A stretch of DNA of 64,000 bases from Bifidobacterium sp. ESL0732. GTDB lineage: Bacteria; Actinomycetota; Actinomycetes; Actinomycetales; Bifidobacteriaceae. Position 1 is the stretch's first letter. Every line of letters begins with the position of its first letter. The position numbers were made by a program, and so were the translations under genes. The notes beneath the pieces were generated by a model, which saw only the letters and a program-made list of their open reading frames with translations, did no database searches and had not been told where the DNA came from. This document shows positions 45,005 to 53,461 of the stretch, piece after piece. Where the stretch lies: contig NZ_CP113920.1 in NCBI RefSeq assembly GCF_029395535.1, forward strand, positions 930,001-994,000, in the 5' to 3' direction.

Positions 45005-48000
45005 ATGAGCGATAGCGATAGCAAGCAGAAAGCGGATGATACTTTGAAAACAAAAGACGCTGCGAAGACGGAGACTATCCCGACGGCGGACGATGTCACG
45101 AAATCCACGAGCAGCAAAAAATCGAACGGTACACTTTTGGTGGTTGACGGCCATTCCTTGGCCTTCCGCGCCTATTTCGCTTTGCCAGTCGAAAGTTTCT
45201 CCACTTCCACCGGACAGCCGACCAACGCCGTGTGGGGATTTTCAACCATGCTCGCGCAGGTGCTCGATAATGAGAAGCCCGATCATCTCGCCGTCGCTTT
45301 CGACATGGCCGGCGGCACGTTCCGCAATAAGATGCTACCGCAATACAAAGGCACTCGAGATGCGGCCCCCGAGGAGCTGCTGAGCCAGCTACCAATCATC
45401 CAGGATCTGCTCAAGGCTCTTGGCGTCAAGTACGTGGAAAAGAAAGGCTACGAAGGCGATGACATCATCGGCACCATGGCCTCGATGGGCGAGGACGCCG
45501 GTTACAGAACGCTCGTGCTTTCTGGCGACCGTGATGCTTTCCAACTGATTGACGACGATATCACCGTGCTCTACCCGGGTCACCACTTCAAGGACTTGAA
45601 GCACATGACCCCGGACGCCATCGTCGAAAAATACCACGTCACTCCGCAGCAATATCCGGATCTTGCGGCCATGCGCGGCGAGACCGCGGACAATATCCCC
45701 GGCGTTCCGGGCGTCGGAGACGGGTATGCGGCCAAGTGGATCAACCAGTACGGCGGACTTAAAGGCATCATCGAACACGCCGATGAACTGCCCGGCAAGA
45801 AGGGACAGGCGCTGCGCGACAACATCGACCAGGTCAAGCTTAACAGGCGTGTCAACGCCGTCCTGCGCGACCTCGATCTCGGTGCCACTATCGACGACTT
45901 CACGCTTGGCGGCATGGATATGGATAAAGTCAACGAGATCTTTTCCAAACTCCAATTCAGCAACCGGTCGAAGAACAAGATCGTCAAGTCCTTCAACGGT
46001 GGAGTCATGCCCGGGGACACGGATTCGGACGCTGCGGTGAGTGCGACCGATACCGACGATAAGGAGCCTATTGTCAAAGAGCCGCATGTCACTGGAATCG
46101 GCAACGCTGAGGAACTCAAGAGCTGGGTTGAGAAGCATATCGTTTCCGCATTCCCCGAAGCCCACGTCGATAAGGCTTCTTCCGGCGAATCCAGCGAGAG
46201 TAGCGGAGGAAATGGACATGGTCAGACAACCATTCTCGCTGAGGAGAAAACCGACGAACAGGCCATCATCGACGGTGCCAAAGGCCCGGAACTGGTCGAC
46301 CGGGAGAAGTGCTGTTCCAAGCAGGTAAACCATTCGTGGGTTCTTTACGCAACCGGACGTTCCAAGCCGGGAAATGCGAAACTTGAAGCCGTGGCGTTGT
46401 TGGCCGATAATGAGGCCGCCGTGTTTGACAGTGACAGCTTCGATGACGCTATGCGTAATGAGCTGCAGCAGCTTATCGACCGATTCCATACCTCGATGGT
46501 GGTGCATGGGTACAAGGAGCACCTGCACGTGCTGGCTTCGGCCGGTGTGAAGATGCGACGTCCGTTGTTTGACACCAAACTTGCCGGTTATCTGGTTCAA
46601 CCTGATTTCCATGCCGAAACGCTTGAAAAGGCCGCCGAACATTTTCTTGGGTTGGAAATTGAGGACAGCAAGCCCAAACAGACTCAAGGCGAGCTTGATT
46701 TGGGAGGCGAAGACGGTTCTAGCAACGACGGCGACGCTTCCAAAGAAGCTCAACAAGAAGCCGTGAAGGATACCGCCATCGTGCGGGCGCTTGCAGACTT
46801 CCTCAAGACGCCGATTGATCAGCGTAAGCAATATGGTCTGTTGCGTTCCATTGAGCTGCCGGTATCCCAAGTGCTTTACGGCATTGAGGACGCTGGCGCA
46901 AAGGTCGATTTGGGACGTTTGCATGAGTTGCTCGACGGGTTTACGGCCGATGCCGACCAGGCCCAGCAGATCGCGTTCGAAGCTGCGGGCCATGAGCTCA
47001 ACTTGCAGAGCCCGAAGCAGCTGCAAACGGTCTTGTTTGACGAAATGGGTCTCACGCCTTCGCGAAAGACCAAGTCCGGCTCATATACTACTAACGCGGC
47101 GACGCTGCAGAACCTGTATGTCAAATATGCCGAAGACGAGAAAGCCAGTAATTTCCTTGGAGCATTGCTGCGGCACCGCGAGACCAATAAGTTGAAACAG
47201 ATTGCGCAGACGCTGCTGGAAGCCGTTAATTCCAAAGACGGCAGGATCCACACGACCTTCGAGCAGACCGTTGCGGCTACCGGACGTCTGAGCTCGGTTG
47301 ATCCGAATCTGCAGAACATCCCTAACCGCAACGCCACCGGCCGCGAAATCCGTTCGGCGTTCGTGCCGGGCGAGGGTTTTGAATCATTGTTGAGCTGCGA
47401 TTATTCGCAGGTCGAGCTGCGCATCATGGCCGACCTCTCCGGCGACGAATCGCTGATCGAGGCGTTCAAGTCGGGTGCAGACTTCCATCGGTATGTGGCC
47501 AGTCTTGTGTATGACATTCCGATGGATGAGATCACTTCCGACCAGCGCAGCCACGTCAAGGCGATGAGCTACGGGTTGGCCTATGGGCTCAGCACTTACG
47601 GTCTTTCGCAACAGCTCAAGATTAGCCCGGCTGAAGCCGATGTGCTGAAATCCAAGTATTTCGCCACCTTCGGTAAGGTACACGACTATCTGGAATCGCT
47701 TGTCGCCACTGCTCGTGAGAAAGGCTATACGGAGACGATGTTTGGGCGCCGTCGTTATTTTCCAGGGCTTAAGTCATCGCGTCGTCAGGTGCGAGACGCC
47801 GCCGAACGTGGGGCACTCAACGCACCGATTCAGGGTTCAGCTGCCGACATCATGAAGATTGCCATGATTCGCGCCGATTATGCGCTTCGTGAGGCCGGGG
47901 TCAAAAGCCGTGTGATTCTGCAGATTCACGACGAACTCGTGCTGGAAGTCGCGCCGGGGGAGAGCGAGCAGGTCAGCGATTTGGTGCGCAACGCCATGGA

Positions 48001-48076
48001 GCACGCCGTCGACCTGGCCGTGCCGCTGGACGTCTCCATCGGCATCGGCTCTGACTGGCAAGCCGCTGCGCACTGA
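45005..48076 (+). CDS. polA: DNA polymerase I
   Basis: 1023 aa. The order is a Lys/Thr-rich N-terminal lead (1-38), 5' nuclease (about 40-330, LLVVDGHSLAFRAYF), a degenerate 3'-5' exonuclease domain, and the polymerase with motif A LLSCDYSQVELRIMA, motif B KAMSYGLAYGLSTYG, and motif C QIHDELVLEV. The proofreading motif DxE is lost (VLYATGRSK at the equivalent place), as in other Actinobacteria, and acidic inserts lengthen that domain. It removes RNA primers and fills repair gaps. Confidence 0.97.
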   Translation: MSDSDSKQKADDTLKTKDAAKTETIPTADDVTKSTSSKKSNGTLLVVDGHSLAFRAYFALPVESFSTSTGQPTNAVWGFSTMLAQVLDNEKPDHLAVAFDMAGGTFRNKMLPQYKGTRDAAPEELLSQLPIIQDLLKALGVKYVEKKGYEGDDIIGTMASMGEDAGYRTLVLSGDRDAFQLIDDDITVLYPGHHFKDLKHMTPDAIVEKYHVTPQQYPDLAAMRGETADNIPGVPGVGDGYAAKWINQYGGLKGIIEHADELPGKKGQALRDNIDQVKLNRRVNAVLRDLDLGATIDDFTLGGMDMDKVNEIFSKLQFSNRSKNKIVKSFNGGVMPGDTDSDAAVSATDTDDKEPIVKEPHVTGIGNAEELKSWVEKHIVSAFPEAHVDKASSGESSESSGGNGHGQTTILAEEKTDEQAIIDGAKGPELVDREKCCSKQVNHSWVLYATGRSKPGNAKLEAVALLADNEAAVFDSDSFDDAMRNELQQLIDRFHTSMVVHGYKEHLHVLASAGVKMRRPLFDTKLAGYLVQPDFHAETLEKAAEHFLGLEIEDSKPKQTQGELDLGGEDGSSNDGDASKEAQQEAVKDTAIVRALADFLKTPIDQRKQYGLLRSIELPVSQVLYGIEDAGAKVDLGRLHELLDGFTADADQAQQIAFEAAGHELNLQSPKQLQTVLFDEMGLTPSRKTKSGSYTTNAATLQNLYVKYAEDEKASNFLGALLRHRETNKLKQIAQTLLEAVNSKDGRIHTTFEQTVAATGRLSSVDPNLQNIPNRNATGREIRSAFVPGEGFESLLSCDYSQVELRIMADLSGDESLIEAFKSGADFHRYVASLVYDIPMDEITSDQRSHVKAMSYGLAYGLSTYGLSQQLKISPAEADVLKSKYFATFGKVHDYLESLVATAREKGYTETMFGRRRYFPGLKSSRRQVRDAAERGALNAPIQGSAADIMKIAMIRADYALREAGVKSRVILQIHDELVLEVAPGESEQVSDLVRNAMEHAVDLAVPLDVSIGIGSDWQAAAH

Positions 48077-48146
48077 TGGTTGTACCTGCTGTCGATATGT
48101 TTGGAACGAAACTGCCGTAAACGCTAAAACAAGGTAAAGAGGAAAT

Positions 48147-49025
48147 ATGACTGGTCAGGTAAAGCCGAAACTTTCGCAGGTGGTGGGAGTGCTGGAGCAG
48201 CTATACCCGCTCAGGTATGCCGAGGATTGGGACTTTCCGGGGCTGATTGTCGGGGATTTGAATGATACCGTCTGCAAGATCGTCTTCGCCGCCGACCCGA
48301 CCATGGCCGTGGTCGACAAGGCGATTGCGATGGGTGCCGATTTGCTCATCTGCCATCATCCTCTGTTCTTCCGCGCAGTACACGAGGTTTCTGGACTTGG
48401 AGTACATGGAGCCATCGCAGGAAAGCTGTATCGTGCGCACTGCGGGCTGTGGGTCGGGCACACCAATGCCGATGTCGCCTATCGTGGGGTCGCCCAGGCT
48501 GCGGCCGATGCGTTTGGTTTGCAAGACCAGACGCCACTGGTACCGGCAGGAGAGGAAAACGGCCATGCCGTTGGGCTGGGACGTGTGGGTATGTTGGCTG
48601 AGCCGATGACATTGCGTGCGTTTGCCGAACGTGTCGCGGCGGAAGTGCCGAAAACGAATTACGGCATTCAGGTTGCGGGTGATTTGGACGCAGACATCCG
48701 AAAAATCGCTGTGCTGCCAGGGTCGGGGGATTCCGATTTCGACGAAGTGCGGGAAAGCGGCGCCGATGTCTACGTGACCAGCGATCTGCGCCATCATCCG
48801 GCCACGGACGCGCTGCAGCAGGCCTGGTATGAAGCGACGCTCAACCATTCCACCATGAAGCCAGCGCTTATCAACACACCGCATTCGGCCATCGAGTCGA
48901 TGTGGTTCAGGTATGCGCTTGACGATATTGCGGACGGTGTGGAGAAAGCCACCGGTTTCCGGCCTGAGACGGAACGTGTCGGCATCGTCACGGATCCGTG
49001 GCAATTGGTGCTTGGGCGAGACTAG
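48147..49025 (+). CDS. Nif3/YbgI-family dinuclear metal-centre protein
   Basis: 292 aa. Metal ligands appear in LICHHPLFF, HTNADVAYRG and a late His/Glu segment (NHSTMKPALINTPHSAIE). The family forms a hexameric toroid and has been assigned GTP cyclohydrolase-like activity in some members; the physiological role is unclear. AGAGGAAAT precedes the ATG. It follows polA by 70 bp and may be co-transcribed with it. Confidence 0.9.
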   Translation: MTGQVKPKLSQVVGVLEQLYPLRYAEDWDFPGLIVGDLNDTVCKIVFAADPTMAVVDKAIAMGADLLICHHPLFFRAVHEVSGLGVHGAIAGKLYRAHCGLWVGHTNADVAYRGVAQAAADAFGLQDQTPLVPAGEENGHAVGLGRVGMLAEPMTLRAFAERVAAEVPKTNYGIQVAGDLDADIRKIAVLPGSGDSDFDEVRESGADVYVTSDLRHHPATDALQQAWYEATLNHSTMKPALINTPHSAIESMWFRYALDDIADGVEKATGFRPETERVGIVTDPWQLVLGRD

Positions 49026-49185
49026 TCATCAGATATCTGTTGGGTTATACCATGCGGATGGGTTTATCCAGGCTGACTTTTGCTTATATGTTTTTGTTCT
49101 ACGTTAATAAAAATTAGCTGATATTAATATATTCGTGTGTCGAGGTTTATGTCTGTCAAAAGTTTTGATGGGGAAGTTGGGAAGA

Positions 49186-49845
49186 ATGATGGATACAGAA
49201 ACGACAGAATCTATCCGCAAGCGAGTCAATAAGCGTTTGCAGGACTCGAGCGACGGCGTTGACATGGAGGCGCCAATCCGGTTGCTTTCCAGCGAAACCG
49301 TCTACCGTGGGGCCATTTTCCATATTGATGACCGCAAGCTGGCGCTCGCGAAAACCGATGGCGCGGAAGTGCCGGTTCGGCGGCAGATTCTGGTCCATCC
49401 GCAGGCCGTGGTGATGCTCGTTCACGATGAAGTTCAGGACAAGTATCTGCTGGAACGCGAATATCGTGTCGGACCAAACAAGTTTACGTACGGTTTTCCA
49501 GCCGGTCTTATGGAAGACGGAGAAAAGCCCGAAGTCTCGGCATTGCGCGAGCTGCGAGAGGAAACGGGAGTTGTGCCAAAAGATGAGCAATCCGTTCATA
49601 TCGAACATGTCGGCGACTTCTATTCCTCTGGTGGCATGACCAACGAACTGGCGCATATTTTCGTTATTCATCTGTCAGCGTGGAAGCAAGGGCCGCGTCA
49701 TTTCGACAAGGATGAACATGTGCAGTCCACGTGGGTGACGTGGGAAGAGCTGACCGGTATCGGTATTCAGGCCGCGGATTCCACCATCGCCATCCAGCAT
49801 GAGGAGATTCGACGTTTGCGCGATGAATTGGCAGCAAGGAAGTGA
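49186..49845 (+). CDS. NUDIX hydrolase, ADP-ribose pyrophosphatase type
   Basis: 219 aa from the ATG at 49186, which has GGGAAG close upstream; earlier in-frame starts exist. The NUDIX box G-x5-E-x7-REUxEExGU is in GLMEDGEKPEVSALRELREE, preceded by the beta-strand array RQILVHPQAVVMLVHDE typical of NudF. It would hydrolyse ADP-ribose or related sugar nucleotides to AMP and sugar phosphate. Converges with the next gene with 3 bp between. Confidence 0.88.
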   Translation: MMDTETTESIRKRVNKRLQDSSDGVDMEAPIRLLSSETVYRGAIFHIDDRKLALAKTDGAEVPVRRQILVHPQAVVMLVHDEVQDKYLLEREYRVGPNKFTYGFPAGLMEDGEKPEVSALRELREETGVVPKDEQSVHIEHVGDFYSSGGMTNELAHIFVIHLSAWKQGPRHFDKDEHVQSTWVTWEELTGIGIQAADSTIAIQHEEIRRLRDELAARK

Positions 49846-49848
49846 CGT

Positions 49849-51042
49849 TTATTGCGTAGCCGCAATGCGTGAATGCATGCGACGATTCTTGTCGACTGAA
49901 GAAGGAATCGTGTCGGCGATATTGGCCGTGGTCAAGTCTGTCGAAGTCTCTTCTTGGTCAATATGCAGAACCTGCTCGGCGATACGATCGGCCTCGATGG
50001 CCGCTATCTGACGCGAGAACATGATGAACCAGCCAAGAAAAACGAGGCCGGCCAGCGCCTCGACGTTGGTCATCGTATTGGCGCCCATCATCCATTGCAC
50101 GAGCACTACTCCGCACACCGCGATGGCGAGATAACCGGCTAAGTAGATGGCGATGGAAAGCTGCGGTGCAAGCCAGGGAAGCGCAATCAGAAGCAGGCCC
50201 ATGACGACGACGATGCCGCGGGCGAAGACGTTGTGAAGGATGGGATGCGGCGTGTAGCGGAACGTACCGATACCGATGAAAGCGATGCCGGAGAAGGCGA
50301 GCATGATCGACAGGCAGATGAGACGTGCTTTGTAGTGTTTGATACGGCTGGAACGCAGCGGTCCTTGCTCCTGGTGCCATTCGCGGCGCTGGCGGTACGA
50401 AGTCACGAGTTCGGATATGGCGAAGTAGCTGACGATGATGATGCAGACGCCGGAGAGTATCAGCGTCGAGTTGAACATGTGTGCGGCGAAGGTGGTGCGG
50501 TCACCAAGCTGCGAGAAATTGTTGGTGTACCAGTTCGGATCGTCTGTGGTCAGACCCGCGACGCTGACGCCGGCTACAACAAAAAGCGGCAATAGTCCGG
50601 CCAGTGTTTTGGCATCCATCAACTCAGCCTGCACGAAGGTGACGTACCCGGCGACGCCTGCAAAGCCAGCACACAGGGGAATGATGTATTCAAGGAACAT
50701 CGTGCCCATCAGGTTGCTGGCCATGCTGAGGATGGCGAACGAGGTGAGGAACAGCGTGGAGGCGTAGACCGTCGCGAGGGCCAGAATTTCGACCAAGCGG
50801 CGCAGAATTTCAATCCAGCGGTTGTGGGTATTCAGTGAGCTAGAGCGTCGCGCATAGCCGAAAATGAAGGAAATGGTACCGCATGCGGCGATGATGATGG
50901 AGGCGATGACGAACTGGCGGCGGCTGATCATCCACGCGGCCGGCAGCAGCGAGACGCACAGTTCCATGACGCTCGCCCCCGCGATTGCGCAGATGATGAA
51001 GGAGACGAGCCCCGAGGTCTCCGTGCGCTGATGCAGTCCCAT
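49849..51042 (-). CDS. Polytopic membrane protein of unknown function (DUF998-like)
   Basis: 397 aa with about ten membrane helices spread over residues 10-345 and a cytosolic Thr/Ser/Glu-rich C-terminal tail of ~50 residues. The segment DDPNWYTNNFSQLGDRTTFAAHMFNSTLILSG resembles the DUF998 family of bifidobacteria. No transport or catalytic motif is visible. The gene is monocistronic, 270 bp from tRNA-Pro. Confidence 0.75.
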   Translation of the reverse strand: MGLHQRTETSGLVSFIICAIAGASVMELCVSLLPAAWMISRRQFVIASIIIAACGTISFIFGYARRSSSLNTHNRWIEILRRLVEILALATVYASTLFLTSFAILSMASNLMGTMFLEYIIPLCAGFAGVAGYVTFVQAELMDAKTLAGLLPLFVVAGVSVAGLTTDDPNWYTNNFSQLGDRTTFAAHMFNSTLILSGVCIIIVSYFAISELVTSYRQRREWHQEQGPLRSSRIKHYKARLICLSIMLAFSGIAFIGIGTFRYTPHPILHNVFARGIVVVMGLLLIALPWLAPQLSIAIYLAGYLAIAVCGVVLVQWMMGANTMTNVEALAGLVFLGWFIMFSRQIAAIEADRIAEQVLHIDQEETSTDLTTANIADTIPSSVDKNRRMHSRIAATQ

Positions 51043-51313
51043 TGTTATTCGTTACCCTTCGTGTTTCGGACGTGTGCAGGTTTGTCAGCTTGCTACCGGT
51101 TGATGCTAATCCAATATGTGTTACGTTTGGCCGTATAATTGTTATCTGTTTTCCCGAACGATTCCGTTAGTCGTATTTGGTGGTTAACTTCCCGACTTCG
51201 CCATCCCTGTAAATTTCGTATTTGCTTATTGTTTTTGCTACTGCCTATCTTAGCGAGTCGCATGGCCGGGGTTGCGCTATACTTATTACTTGTGTTTTGT
51301 TTTGCTGGCACAT

Positions 51314-51387
51314 CGGGATGTAGCGCAGTTTGGTAGCGCGCCTGCTTTGGGAGCAGGATGTCGCAGGTTCAAATCCTGTCATCCCGA
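51314..51387 (+). tRNA. tRNA-Pro (anticodon TGG)
   Basis: 74 nt with a perfect acceptor stem CGGGATG/CATCCCG, anticodon stem CCTGC/GCAGG with loop TTTGGGA (anticodon 51348-51350), T-loop TTCAAAT and discriminator A. CCA is not encoded. A perfect palindrome at 51395-51410 follows as terminator. An AT-rich accessory block starts directly downstream. Confidence 0.96.
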
Positions 51388-51394
51388 CTGAAAT

Positions 51395-51410
51395 CGTTGA
51401 AATTTCAACG
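51395..51410 (+). terminator. Palindrome after tRNA-Pro
   Basis: CGTTGAAATTTCAACG is a perfect 16-bp palindrome followed by TTTCTTGG. It is probably the tRNA transcript terminator. Confidence 0.55.
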
Positions 51411-51677
51411 TTTCTTGGTGTTTTGCTTTCAGCTGTTTTTTGTGTCTAGACACGATTCAGACACGATGACTTTCATCTTCAGTATCTCTATAACTTATAG
51501 AATCGTGAATATTCCTATTCACTTTTCGTGTTAACACACACTTTGTCATGGCCAGTGGGATGATGGCTGGAGGTTCAGAGATGTCTACGTGACGGTCTGG
51601 GTGAAATCGTGATCCGGCTGCGGCGGTTCACGAAAACTGGTTCGTACGTACCTATAACGATTGGAAGGAGACCCCAT

Positions 51678-52163
51678 ATGCCCGATATTCTCAGAAACCC
51701 AACTCCAATCGCGAAAATATACGAAACTTTAAGCGCAGTGGCGGATGGTCGCGTGGAATTGTGCGCAGCGGAGTCGAAGGCTATCGTTACTTCATCGGCT
51801 CGCACGAAACGTTATACGGTGATGATTTCCGAGCGACTGTATACCTCCAACGACAACGCGACGTACTGGCAACATTATGCCGGATATCCTATCATTGCGG
51901 TGCTCATCGAGCAGGGAAGGATTAGTCTTCCGCCGGATTCCCGACCTCTATTGGAGCATTTCAAAAACATCAATTGGAAGCGACTGAATACCGACAACAA
52001 AAACCACTACGATCAGGCCGTCTCCCAGTTTCTGTTCTCGACCGGCCATGCGGATGAAATCGAGAAGCTAGTCCGCAACATCTACGAGCAGGCCAACGGC
52101 CTCCCATTCGCGGTCAAGGGCAACCGCAAACCAATCATCAAGGTACCGGAAGAAAAGAAATGA
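51678..52163 (+). CDS. Hypothetical protein, orphan
   Basis: 161 aa from the ATG at 51678, which has a strong GGAAGGAG site 8 nt upstream. I do not recognise the family. The protein is soluble and mildly basic at its C-terminus (KGNRKPIIKVPEEKK), with a central Tyr/His/Trp-rich part (NATYWQHYAGYP). No signal peptide, membrane helix or catalytic motif is visible. It lies alone in the accessory block after tRNA-Pro. Confidence 0.65.
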   Translation: MPDILRNPTPIAKIYETLSAVADGRVELCAAESKAIVTSSARTKRYTVMISERLYTSNDNATYWQHYAGYPIIAVLIEQGRISLPPDSRPLLEHFKNINWKRLNTDNKNHYDQAVSQFLFSTGHADEIEKLVRNIYEQANGLPFAVKGNRKPIIKVPEEKK

Positions 52164-52399
52164 AACCCGGTGCATGAGACAGGGTGTGAGGGCGGAAAAC
52201 ATGCGATACAGGCAACCACCAGAACACATTTTTTGCTGAAATCTCTGTTATTCTGATTTTTGATATCGGAAACGTTGTTGGGATCAATTACGAGATGTTT
52301 CTTATTCCAATTATGACAATCTATTCGAGTTTTTGTTTTGCTACCTTGCAAGCTAACTGCCGATCTTGCCGGAATGATGTGGCGACTTTTCGTATTGTC

Positions 52400-52702
52400 T
52401 TATGATCTTTTCAAGATTTTGGCCAAAAATAAATTGTCATGGGTGTCCTTCCGAGTCAGAACCAATGAGATGCCGTATTCCTCGATACGATAGATGAGAA
52501 GGCAATCGCTTTCGATGTACAGCTCTCGGTAGCCCAACCAGTTCCCTTTGAGTGTGTGGTCACGGTATTCTGTATCGAGCTTTGTCCGATTTTCGCTCAT
52601 GACTGCGTCGACTGCAGCCCACCTTACCCATCTCGCGATGTTCCTTTTTCAGGGTTCGATAGTCTTTTCCCAAGCAGGTATTGAGTGGGTATTCTTAAGC
52701 AT
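52400..52702 (-). pseudogene. Frameshifted RelE/YafQ-type toxin remnant
   Basis: The intact C-terminal 66 codons (52400-52600) read EYRDHTLKGNWLGYRELYI and LLIYRIEEYG, the hallmark of YafQ/RelE toxins. The N-terminal part continues upstream in other frames: MLKNTHSIPAW (ATG at 52702), then GKDYRTLKKEHREMGKV, then WAAVDAVMSENRTKLD. Two single-base frameshifts near 52664-52672 and 52617-52625 would restore a ~100-aa toxin. It is therefore probably inactive unless the sequence contains errors. Confidence 0.72.
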
Positions 52703-52714
52703 CGAGGAAATTCC

Positions 52715-52973
52715 TCATTTCCTGAACGCTTGAGAAAGTGTGCCCTTCGCTGGCTTCCACTTGATATCGTGCCTCAGCGTTTTCCTGCTCGATTTGTGCT
52801 TGACGAAGCTTCTCTCGTAGTCATGTCGATCGACGATGACATAAATGGGCTCATTATTGCACAACACGGTAACGGGCTGACCATCCTTGACTCGCGCGAA
52901 AGTTTTGCTTGTACGCCCGCGGTTGAACGTGCTTGATAGGAGCCATCGTGTCCAAAGGTATGTCAATACTCAT
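52715..52973 (-). pseudogene. Frameshifted Phd/YefM-type antitoxin remnant
   Basis: An ATG at 52973 reads MSIDIPLDTMAPIKHV. The antitoxin homology then resumes in another frame as FNRGRTSKTFARVKDGQPV and ends DRHDYERSFVKHKSS...SQAFRK, so one frameshift lies near 52927-52935. The stop is 12 bp before the toxin ATG, the normal antitoxin-toxin order. Together they are a decayed addiction module. Confidence 0.65.
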
Positions 52974-53461
52974 TTCATTCTTTATCTGCATCAAAATTTA
53001 CATGTATATCGTTTTTGTATATCAGAAAAGCAATTCTATTGTTAGTGTGCCGGCGTCGATTTGCTAAGTTAACATATAAAGATTTGGATACGTTAATCTG
53101 ATGTCACTAGATGATAGAGAATTACTACTGATTAAATTTTATTTTTTTATGATGAAGCTCAAAGGATTCATTGTTGTGTGATTCAAACTTTTAAGAGATA
53201 GATTTATAAGGAACAATGTTGTTACAGTCCAGATCCAATAAGGGTGATTGATTATGTCGGTAATTGTTTTCCATATAGTATTTTGACTAGATTTGCAGAA
53301 TCAAGAGTATTTTCGCTATCCCATCAAGAGAAATTTAGAGTTTGGTCTAATCTGATTCAGATTTTTGTTCGAGGTTGTTCGAAAAAGGTTTTAAAAACTT
53401 ACTGTAGATAATTTATTGTAATGGCATAGTTTGGTAATATCTTACGGATATACTTATCGGT
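52974..53461. other. AT-rich region upstream of the YobI-like operon
   Basis: This 488-bp stretch is far richer in A/T than the surroundings and holds no convincing ORF. It should contain the promoter of the ATPase operon; several TATA-like hexamers occur, none with a clear -35 partner. No SD-like site precedes the ATG at 53462. Confidence 0.5.
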
